From Nectonema munidae (lineage: Eukaryota; Nematomorpha; Nectonematoida; Nectonematidae): a DNA stretch of 64,000 bases. The stretch is taken from contig JAUIRK010001040.1 in NCBI GenBank assembly GCA_030549495.1, positions 434,001 to 498,000 on the forward strand, written 5' to 3'. The first letter of the stretch is position 1, and every line of letters begins with the position of its first letter. This document shows, in pieces, positions 38,101 through 50,100 of the stretch. Below the pieces are notes generated by a model, which worked only from the letters and a program-made list of their open reading frames with translations, did not search any database and was not told where the DNA came from. The translations under genes were made by a program, and so were the position numbers.

Positions 38101-41100
38101 AATTGGATTCCTAGCTCCATTTTTTTTATATTAGATCCAGTTAGTGCCACTACATTCGTTATCAAGAGAGACGCATTTATTACTTGCATTTTGGTTAGGG
38201 TCACAACTGTTATTTTCCCTCACATCGAAGTTGGTTTAAGTACGCAATTTTGCCTCGGAATCAGGAAATGCTATTTCTAGCAGAGCTTTAATGGTTGCCC
38301 TTTTGGTCAGTTTATTGGTCTTCTAAGTACTCATGTAAAGGGTGTGAAAACCTTTTTTTACCTCATTCACTTTATCAAAATGAATTTACTAGTCGTAAGC
38401 GGGGTAGCTCTCATTTAAATGTACTCTTACTTCAAAACTTGTGTAAAAATGTTTCTGAGATTTGATGAAAACTTCTATATTGGGTCCGTTATTTTTGTGT
38501 GGTAATGTGCTTTGGATGAAATGAAATTGAAAATCGATCATGTATCAATTATTTAATTAATTGGAGAATAGGCTTCTTTATTTCATAGTTGGAATGTATA
38601 GTTTGTTTAAGGTAGATTACTTTATTTATTTTTAGACGTTTGTAAAATATAAAAAGCATTCATGTATCAACATTTTCTTCATTGTCACAGCACATATTTG
38701 TTCAATGCTATGCCATCATCTATGTTACCGAACTACTTCATAAATATCCAAGGATAAGATCATAACGTTTTGCATGTCATGTCTCTTGTGCTCAGTATAT
38801 ATATTTCAGGACTGGAATCATTCATTTTTTGTATAGATTAAATTTTGAATTTAAAATCCTCCTTTTTGTCTTTAATCATACTCCATTAGTATTGAATCCT
38901 ATTCTATGTTTACGTTCAAAGATGCCTTGTCTCTTCTATGTGAAAGAATTTTAATAATGTGAATTTCTTTCTGATTCGCCGATTTTTCCTTTCAATCTAA
39001 TGTATAATAATTTAATTAAATCTATGCCTTGAGAATAGGAAATATTAGTTATAAAAATGAAAGTGTAAAACTTTATACCTTGAGCATTTGCGCCATATGT
39101 TAACATTTTATTTGAAATTTCAGGTATTGTAAATTTTAGATTTTCATTTTGTCATTTGTACTTATTATAGTAACTTTTGATATAAAACTCTTCAAATTTA
39201 AGCGAAATTTTAGACAACACACCGAACTTCTGGCGATTGAAGACAGATTAAGAAGCCTGAAAATGTGTTAATTATTTTAGAAACGAAATTTTATTCCAAT
39301 GTTTCAATAAAAAATATAATTACAATTAAATTTGATTTTTTTTTGATAAATCAAAGTTACTAAAATAAGTAGAAATGTCAGTATGTGAAACGGTGAAATT
39401 GAAAATACATTAAACTAAATTCTAAACTCAAACAGCCATTATTTATTAAGGCAAGAACTTAGTCAAAAATTTTAAATTCCTCTTTTTGTTTTTTCCCTAT
39501 AATGAATGAATTTTACTAATCTCATTTCAAGTTTTTTCATTATTCGCATTTTTGAACCTCACAAGGTATATAAAAAGGAAAGCGCAAATTTGTATAATAG
39601 AATCTAAAATCTTGATTCTAATAATATAATTTTGAACGCAATAATATATTGGAAATCAGAGCACAATTATTATCATCTATTTGTTAACAGATTCTTAAAA
39701 ATTGGAGTTGAAATAAATGAATAAAGTAAATATCTTTTTGCCTTATAAATAAGTGAATGCTCTAGTTATTGTAGCAGTCCTGACATATGTATGCTTTTTT
39801 GATTTAAAAATGATTTTGTCGCATAGATCGAGTTTTGTTTTTAAGCTTTTTTATGATAATAATAAAAAAATCGAACTTATGTCATGCTCTAAACTTCCTA
39901 TTTCCATTGTATACTTTACACTTCTTAATTTAAATCCTGTTATATTTGTGTCAACCTTCAAGCTATAATTTCTAAGTTGCAAACATAAAATTCATTTTTA
40001 TGAAGTTTTTTTAAAGTTATTTACTTAAAATTTTTCATGTAACATATGTTGTGTACTTTTCTTGCATTTTATTTTTCATGATAACCGGAGCGAAAAGACA
40101 TACTCTCTCTCTCTGTCTTGCATTTTAGGAATGAAAATATGATAAGTGAGACATTATCTGAATTCTATAGTTAATCAAAATCTCCATTTTTAATCTGACA
40201 AGATTCATCTCTATTTCATATTGTCAAATAATAAAAAGGGGGAAGTTGGATGAATAATGTGTAGATTTTTCTTTAGCTAGATTCTTTTTTCATTCACTTC
40301 TGTAGTGATTCATCAAATATTATTCTAGAATGCCTTCCTACCTTCTTCAATTGATGCTATTTAACTTCAATGTTTTACACCAAAAATTAAAGTCATCAAC
40401 TTTATTGCATATCTAATTAGAACAAACTAATTAGTTAAATACCAAAGTCTTCTATCTTTACGTAAAACGTTGATTAGTAAACAGCTCTAGCCTGTAAATG
40501 TGCTTCCATCGTCTCAATTTTTTCTTGTAATCAATGAAATCTTATAGCAGACACCTAATCTATATCATGAACACATTTATTTGGATTGGTTGCACCGTAT
40601 TTATTGTTCTAATTCCATTTTTTTTTTCAAATTTCGCCAACTATTTATGACTAAGCTAGGAACTGCAATATAACTTTGACTTCTCAATTCCTTGATGTCC
40701 TTATTTGATTTTGTTCTTTGTAAGTCTAGAGAGGGAGAGAGAGACGCGCTATTCGCTTTTCTTCGAATACTATTACAATTGACTGCACTATTTTTCATGT
40801 TATATATTTTGCTGTCCTTTCTCTGTGCAAGCATCCTTTTCCTCCAGTCCAGCTTCTCTTGGCGCTGGAGTTCTTTCGCGACAAGCTCTGCAGCTGGGCG
40901 GACATAATATTTTGCTTCCACACGACGCCAGAAACAATATCCGCAATCCTGCCTCTCCAGTAATTTACACATATTCCATATTTTTTCTCATTTTTATCTT
41001 CTACTTTTAAAAAATCACTCCAATTCAGTTTTTTGGCGATGATTTCTTTCAGTCTAAATTTTGAAATCGCTTTTCGATTTATTTTTTTCGCTGTACCAAA

Positions 41101-44100
41101 TATCTGTCCTTGTTGAAATGGATAAGAACTGTACACCCCAATCTTCTCATGTATTTTGTGCCTTGACGAAACATTTCTATACACATACATGCAGCATTTG
41201 TTCTCTTAAGCTCCTCTCTACCCTAATATTTTTATTACTGTGTTCACTAGTGGTTCAGTGGTGTGCTGGCAAGAGCATGTTTTTAACGTTGTTTTTATTC
41301 TATCTATCGGCCATTTTAAGATAAATGATATGTGTTTATGTGTGTTTCAAAGAATGTAAAATTTTGTAATTTTAAAAATTATGTTCTTTCGCATACTGAA
41401 AACGATGTGCGCCTGATTAGTTTTTAACTCTCCATTTTCTCAAATGAAAATTAGATATGCTAATCTTGTGAAAGAAATTATCTGAACATAAAAAAATTTT
41501 TTTTTAGAAATCCATTAATAGGTATAAAAAAATTAGAATCTAAAATACTTCAAAAAAGAGATATAATTAGTGACATACTATGTTATACGCCAACTATTGC
41601 CAGCCATAATAATACTGGCACAAATGTCAAAAATTTAGGGAACCATTTACTACCAATGTTTCCAAAGGCGATCACTAATCTCTATTTAATTCCATTTGAA
41701 AGAAGCATTGTTACTAAACTAACTATCTAACCAGGTAAATAGCCATCTATCTAGTTATCCTGGTATTCATATTTGCACAGCATAATTAGTCTAACGCAAA
41801 CAGTAGAGTAATGTTTTGAAGAGGTTACCTCAAGAAAACCCCATTATTATTTGCCCATAGTAAAAAGGTTGGCATACTTGTTATTTTTGCCAAAAATTAT
41901 AAATGTTTTTTTGTTTGAACAATTGTTCAGCTTCTACTGATTTCATATTTAGATTATTATAATACTCGTGAATTTACTAATAATGCTTTACCTTTTTTTT
42001 TACTTACCTGTGATGATCATAATCATTTTTTATAGGTGTTTCTAATTTCTTTTACGCTGAGTTTAGATATTTAATATTTTTTTCATTTTATCTGTCTTGC
42101 TTTGTTTCACATTGCTTTTTCTACACAAGAGACTTGCTACATCTTTTGTTTCATGGTTTGTTAATTATGCTTTCTCTTTTTCCGTGCTTTGCATCTAGTT
42201 TTACTTAATATCTCTTGTAATATGAGAAGATTAGCATTTATATTCACACACACACACACACACACACAATATAATGTGGCATAATTTCTATACTCAGAAG
42301 AAATATTTTCAAGAGAAAATTCGCTGGTTTTTTTTCTGCATCTTTTGTTATTTCTGCATATTTGTTACGAATTCTCTGATTTTTTCACTCATCAGCATCA
42401 CCACATATGGATTCACCTATCTTGTTTTTGTTAGAGTTTTTTTTATTTAAAAAAAATGGTGTATAAATTTCTCCATATAATAAAGCGTGTCTTACATTCT
42501 TTTTCGTACTCATCATCATGATCAACTAGCCATATGTGTATAATTTTTGCATTCAACCAATCATCTATCTACGTAGACAGGTTTTAAAGCGGCTTTATAT
42601 TCTAATACACGGTTTTTGGGTGCAGGGCGTTTCATACCCTTTTTTTTGTAGGTACGAAACTTACAGAGCATACTTTGGGGGATCATTATGATTTTCAGTC
42701 GTTGAGTGTGTATGTCTTAGTTTTTCTAAGCGAGACAGTTTCCTATCTCTGGCAGTGTGTTGGGTGTGACTTTCTACAGAAATAAACCAAAATGTAGTTT
42801 TTAAAAGAATTAAAAACAATCAATGCATTTCAAAACTTAGCCCGGAAAGATTTCACAAAGGTATACGTTATGCAGAATTATTGGAAAAAGTTTAAATATA
42901 GTTGAGAGGATACGCTAAAAACTTTATTCCTATATATTCATATATGCTTTGGGAGCAAGACAAAATAATAAGGTAGGTGTGTAGGGCTGGAAATTTAAAA
43001 GCTACATTTTAAAGCGTTCACAGATGATTACGCTTGATTCATTTATCTGATTACATCTCAGATCATATACCAACATATCGCTTTACTCATCCTTTTAACT
43101 TTCCACTGTGTCTTGCCTTTTACCCCTTATTATTTTTTATCCTGGTAAGGAAACTCAATTTCGAGAGCGCTTGATAAATAAAGTTTTCATTGTGTCCTCT
43201 CAACTATAATATAAAAAGTTTTTACTATTTGTTCGCCTATAGTAAGTTGAAAAAAACAAAATCCCAAAAATTTTGGAAATCCTATTTTTCACACACGCTA
43301 AAAGGTAATTGCGATGTATTGCAATGTTTTTGTTACAACTAGTTACAATTGAAAATGGAAAAATTCATTAAAAATATTATTGTTTGCTAAAATTGAGATT
43401 TCGAAAGTATTTTGTTTTTGGAATCAGTAACAATTTTGAGGTCTTAGCCGCATTAAAGTTCGCCTTGGGTTTGATCATATGCACATTTAAAAATCATTAT
43501 ACTAAATTGCAAATACCTGAGCAATGTATTTAAAACGTTGTACTGAGCTTCAAAGATTGAACAGAAAGATATTTAGTTGTATTGGATCTTCGCTTCCGAC
43601 GTTGACCAATGAAGGGGGACACTTCATATCCTTACAAAAGTAAATTATTTTTTTTCTTTATTTTTAAAAACCTAAAAACCCGCCTTCAACCTCTAAATAT
43701 TATTAGGTCGTGAAAATCCTGCAATTTGAGCAGTTTACGCTAAATTTAATAAAGTCCTCCGAAAAAAGTGAGTTTCGGTTTTCCATGTTTATAAAATCAA
43801 TTGAATGCTGAGTATGATAAGTGGAGATGTGGGCAATGAAAAAGTAATTATATTTGTGATCTATTATATTTGGGAGAATAGTTTGTCCATCCATTATTAT
43901 CAAAGATTTTTGCGAGTTTAAATTTGTGCTTCATTATTTTATCATTTTTCGCAATTATATTGCACTGACACATTCACATATGATATCGCTATGTCACCAA
44001 ATACGAAGCCGAAAATACACAAACAACAAATTTAAACATGCACTATCTTTGATAATAATGGACAAAGTATTGTGGCAAATATATTAAATCACTAATAAAT

Positions 44101-47100
44101 TTATTTTCGCATTTTCCACTTCTCTAATTATTATCTCATTCTTTCCAGTTAATAATATTTTGTGATGATTGAATTTTTCTCCACATCGATTTGTATAGGA
44201 CCGCGAAGATAAAGTCTGAAAAACTTTCTGAATAAAATATTTAATTTTTTTTAAGTAAGATAAAGATGGGAGCATTCATTTTGTAGCAAACTTTTCAATT
44301 TGTTTTATTTTTCTCTTGGTTAACTTATAAGCTTGAAGTTGTTTATAACTGTGTGGCCCTTTTAGGTACAAAAAGTTGGCTTTCCCAGTGTTAAAATAAT
44401 GCTATAAAATACATGTAGTAGGCCTTGCTCATGTCCACTTGACATCAGTACACAGCATATTTGTTTAGTTTGAGTTTTGTGTCAAAAAATTTGGTAAACC
44501 TTGCTCATGCCCACTTGACATGAGTACAGAGCACATTTGTTTAGGTTGAGTTTTGCGTGAAAAAAAATTTGAACATGCAAATCTTCAAATATTAGAGCAA
44601 TGAAAAAATATTTACAACCCGTGTGAATAAAGAAATATTTGATTATTTACAAAAATTTTACCTCTTACATGAAGTACGTTCCCACTTTTTATCTTGATCA
44701 AATTTACAGAAATAGTTGCAATTATTTTCATCTTCAAAAGCTACCCTAAAAACTTGACACAAAGCTTTGGAAATCTGTGATTCACGGTATTGGATAAAAT
44801 TGAATTTTATTTTTAAGCTTCCTCGCCACCACTTAAATGATCTTGGAAGACCGCAAAATTTGCCATCTGGTAATTCCTTCCATCAATAGTTTTTAACATT
44901 TTCTAACATATGTTTGTTCTCGCTTCTTTAGGTGTTCCATATCCTCCTCCAATTGGAATTCCTCCACCTTCAATACAAGCTCTCAGATCTTACTCTCTTT
45001 TGCCAAATTCTCAAGGCATGTTGGGTATCATTTTTGCTTTAAATCCAGCGTTCCCAAACTTTTTCAGAAGTGCAACTCTATTTAATTCAGAAATATTTTT
45101 GCAAAATCCTGGATTCTGATATATTTATGCCGTAGTAATGTAATTAATTTTTTATAAAAAAAAATTTATATATGATTTTTTTATAGTCTATAGAGACCCC
45201 TAAGCGTCAGATTCAAAGGATAAACATATGTATGTATCATATGACATATAGCAATCTACATTATTTGACAATGCAAAAATTCCAAATGTGAGGCATAATG
45301 CACTCAAAGTATTGTGCCAGCTAACCAAGTGACTTAATAATCGTCTCACTATCTAATCGATTGAGTAATTGAAAACTAATTAAACTGGATTTGTCTTAAA
45401 TATTTTTGAAATAAAACGAATTAGCCCATTAAGTCCTGTCCTGATGTCCCCAAATGACAACACAACAAAATTTCTTTCTTTACAACAAAGATTTTTTTTT
45501 TTGTTTTTTATAAAATATAATATATATAGAAAAAAACCATTTTCGTTTTTCTGATAGCCATAAAAATTGTTATAAATATCCTTTTGCAGTTTCAAGTTTT
45601 TGCAAAAATTCGCTGTTTAACAGAAAAACTCCTTCATCTAGTGAAGTTTTTGAAGTTTGGTAGACTTGTTTCAATCCCAAGGGAATACAATTTTTTGTAA
45701 TTTTAACTACTTTTATTTTTGAGAGTTGACGAGACGACCTTGTTGTTAATCGAAATGCATTTTATTTTCCTGCTCTCGGTAGGCAGTGGCGAGTCGTTCA
45801 TGTCTAGGCACACACCCTCTCTCCCTCCCTCTGCGCACATCAATCCTGCTTTCTTCACTCCCCCTAATGTCAATTCGCCAGCATCCGCTTTATCATTGGT
45901 AAGAAATCCTTTTTTATATCATTCCGCACTTTTTCAAAAAGAGGAATCGCAATGGCCTCTTTTCTTTTGGGCAATAGTGGCTCTAGTTTTGCCATTTTGA
46001 AGAAGGGTCATCCCCTAAAGAAAATGATTTATTTGGTGTTAGTTAGCCAGTTAAAAATCACATTATAAGAATTATAAAAGAATAAATTGAATGATGAATT
46101 ATTTTAGTTACCTAGCAGGTTTAAGTCATAAGCACACATCCGGAGGGGGGTTTTTATAATTTTTAATATAAAAATATAACTGAAGCTCACCCGTAAGACA
46201 AGTAAAGTAATATGAAAAGTCTACTCACTGGCAAAACAAGTCTTCTAATTGTATACAAAAGATATAAAATTGAAAAAATTCAAAATTATTGGTGGACGAA
46301 AGGCCTTTTTCACTCCCTTGAAAAACATTGGGGGCGTCGCTCCGCCCTCGCATGGTATAAATCGACCCCAGTTTTAATAAAGTAAGCTATGCTGTTAAAT
46401 CATCAAAAATTAATTTTTTTAATTAAATCAAACTTTGTATATATAGTTAATTAACTTAAGATAAAACATAGTTAAAATTTATCCTCAAAAAATAGAGTGT
46501 TCAAAACTTTTCAAAGATAGTGCTTGGTGTATAAGTCGAGCATTACTACTTGTACAGAAGCATATACATGCAGTATTTAGCTTGCTGGTTAATAAGTTAG
46601 TTAATTGAGTTATTATATCGTTTTTCATTAATTCTATTTTAACTGCACACGTCGACTTGAAACACTAAACTTTTATACAAATCAAAAGCATTCTTTACAG
46701 TGAAACTTGAACTCATAGCTTTCCCAAATTAATTGCTTCTTTTTTTTAAGCATTTCAGGCTGCTTTTCCAAAATTTATCGTCTACATCAGTGGTTTCAAC
46801 CTGTGGTTCGCGGATCTCTAATGATTTGTGAAGGTTTTGACGGGGGTCCGCAAACATTTTTTCATCATATATGCTTTGATGAAGAGATTTAAATTTGGCA
46901 AATACTGTTGATTTTTCTGCACGTTATTTTATCTACTGCTTCAAAAGAAGTTTAACTGGCAATAATGAATCGAACTTCTTAACTTTGATAGAATTCAAGT
47001 TTTATTGTGAGCGTGTCCGAATGCTAAATATTTTGGTGTAAGGGATTCGTGGGATATAAAAATGTTGGGAATCACTGGACTCCACATTCTTTTCCAATGA

Positions 47101-50100
47101 GTTTTTGTATACTTAAAATCAGACTATTTTTATTCAATGGCGGGACACTGCTGTCCCATTGTGCATGAAAGAGTTGACTGACATTGTTTAAAACATGGTA
47201 AATCCTCATGAAAGCAAACATTTTTTGCTCTATTTATCAATCGAAGAAAATTAATTCATACTCTATTAAGTTGATAGCAAGAGGATTATTGTTCTTAATT
47301 TCTTTTGTGATCCTACACTACAAACTTAAAGGCAAAAGTAAAAAACTATATACAAAACAACTTAAACTTTACTGACTTGAAAAAAGGAAACCTAATTTTA
47401 GGCCATTTTAGTGCCACTTTCAGGACCAAAATTTTGAATTAGACCACTTTTCCTTTCAATGAATTTAAATAGGATTTAGTAAATGGATAATTTGGAGTTA
47501 TATAAACCGCGAACTCTTTTGGATGAGGTCCCTTCGACAAAATAAATGAAAACTACCAAATTAAAAAAATCTATATTTTATTCTATCATATATTTTCTTC
47601 TTCTTTCAGATCAACAACCTGCATCCACCTCCTTCACTTGATTTATCATCGTAAGCTTTGCTTTTAATCTTTTACACTTTTTTCCCCATTTTCGAGTTCA
47701 TGTGAAGATTTTGATCTCTAACGTGTTTTTAACACATGCGTTTTGATATCCTCAATTTTGTATCACTAAATCCTCTTATTTTTATCATGTTTCATTCAAG
47801 GAAACTCTCCCAATCTCTCTCAAGAGTTGAATTTGATGAAATATTTTCCAGAAACAAATCGGTTTCAAGTAGTGCTATCACCAGAGCAATATCCGATGCC
47901 AGCATGGGTAAAATACATTTCTTATCTTCTACTCACTCTGATTTAGTTGAATTGACGTTAAGTGCATCTCTTCTGCAGTTTCGACATCAGCTTACTAGAA
48001 CAAATGTCGATGTGGAAAAATGATGGTTGTTGATCTAAAATTTGAGATTTTAAAGCGATACAAAATACTTTCGACATGTTTTTTTAAATGAAAAAAAAGT
48101 TAAATCTTTGTAGACATATGAATGTCACTTCTTTAGTCCAAAAGGTAGGTTTTAAGTATTTGGAATCGAAGTTTGACTTTTTAAGTGTTTACAATCTGAG
48201 CTGGATGATATTTTCCATCTAATAAGTAAAAAATATTTCCCTTCTCTCGGCATTGATGAAAAAATGTCGTCATGAACAAAAAATTTTATTCCTTACAAAA
48301 ATAATTGACATGAAAAATACTTGAAAGTATATTTCTTTTTTTCTTTATCCGTTAATGAAAAAATTTAAAGACACACTTTTTGAAAAAAGTCATTCAAACG
48401 AAGAAAAAAAAAGCTAAGTGTATCCTATGCAGCTTCGGTGTCCACCCCAATTGTTTTTTTTTATTCCTTGGAGAAGGGGTCTTCGAAACAAAATATATTT
48501 AGCCCGGGTTATTATCACCAAGATGCATATATATAAAAATAAGTATATTTTTATCAATTAAAATTTAATGGACTTTTATGTATAAAATCGCGTACCATAT
48601 GTTTTAAAAAAATATTTTATAAATAATACAGATAAAAGAGTTTTATCGTCAGGCCTATTTCTTATTTTTGATTTGATAAAACTCATCTAAGAAAAAGCTT
48701 TCTTGAATAGATGTTGATTTTACCTTTTTATAGCATTCTTATATGTAAATCTTCGTCTGCTTTTTTCAATGACGTTGAATATAAATCATCTGCGTTTTTT
48801 AAATATCGTCTGATTTCTATGGTAGTACTTAATGAGTTAAACTAGAGCTAGGAGCAAGACTGATTAAAAAAGGCTGGACTATATGAAATCCCTTACCAAC
48901 AGGCTCAGTGGAATAAGCGAAATATTTGCGATAAATTGCCATGCAACATTTTTATTTCATCTGCTTTACCACCTCATTTTTCATGTGTCGTGCTTGGAAC
49001 AGTGTTTATCATTTTTAATATATTGCGTGTATTTTTAAATCCCTGATGCCATTTCGTTGTTCTCATCATCTCTTCGTTTAATCTTTCTTGGCGTGTTTTT
49101 TTGAGATTTAAAAAAACAAGCAATATACATTGCTTCTATGAAACGTGTCATGACTTATGGTTCTGAAACGTGGACCATAAGGTCACTAGAAGAAGGGATT
49201 TTGAGAAAGCCTGAAAGAAACATGTTACGGAACATGTTTGGAGGAAGTTGGATAATAAATTAAAGACTGAACAACTATTCAAAAAACTGGGCCTATAAAA
49301 TACAATTGTTAAAGCAGTGAAGTTTAACCCATTAAGTACCATAGAAATCAGACGATATCTAAAAAACCCAGACGATTTATATTCAAAGTCATTGAAAAAA
49401 CAGACGAAGATGAAATTACGTATGTTGCCAAATGGGAGCATTGGAACTTAATGGGTTAAGGTGGTTGGAACATATATCTTGAAGAAGGACGATGATGTAA
49501 GTATAAAACCAGCTTGGAAGTTTGAAGTTGAAGGCGTTCGAAGTAAAGGCAGACCTAAATTAAAATTAAAATCAATGATGAAGAAATTGTATGAAAGTTG
49601 GTTTGAAGCCCGAAGATGCGGAAGATAGAATCAATTGGAAGTTAGTTACCAAATCATGGAAGGAAAGCCCCCTTCCTCTTATGAAGTAATCCATCATAAG
49701 AGGGAAAAAATATTGACTATAAAAATTTATTATGATGATGATGAAACAATCCTAAGTTTGTTTTTTGTATAATAATAATTTATTGGGAAAAATAATTCCT
49801 TAAGAAAATTTAGTTGAAATAGTTTTAAAAAATATTATGATCAGTTTTTATCACTTTTCAAATTATTTCAATATTTTTTAGTTATCTTTTGAGGAAAAGT
49901 TGAATTGTAATGCAATGTGTATATACTATGAAATGATTATTATATTTATTATTAATAAAGGTTCGTATTTTTAAGAAATTCTGCTTACTACTCATAAATG
50001 ATTTGTCATTTCTTTTTCAAAGGAGGCTAATATCTATAATCCCCCTGAGAATAGAACTCAGTCCTAAGTACACAGCTTGGAACTTTTCCAATTTATTTAA

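Noticed and set aside
42245-42268. (CA)12 tract as a regulatory element
   Set aside because: An ordinary microsatellite in an intron, with no supporting context.
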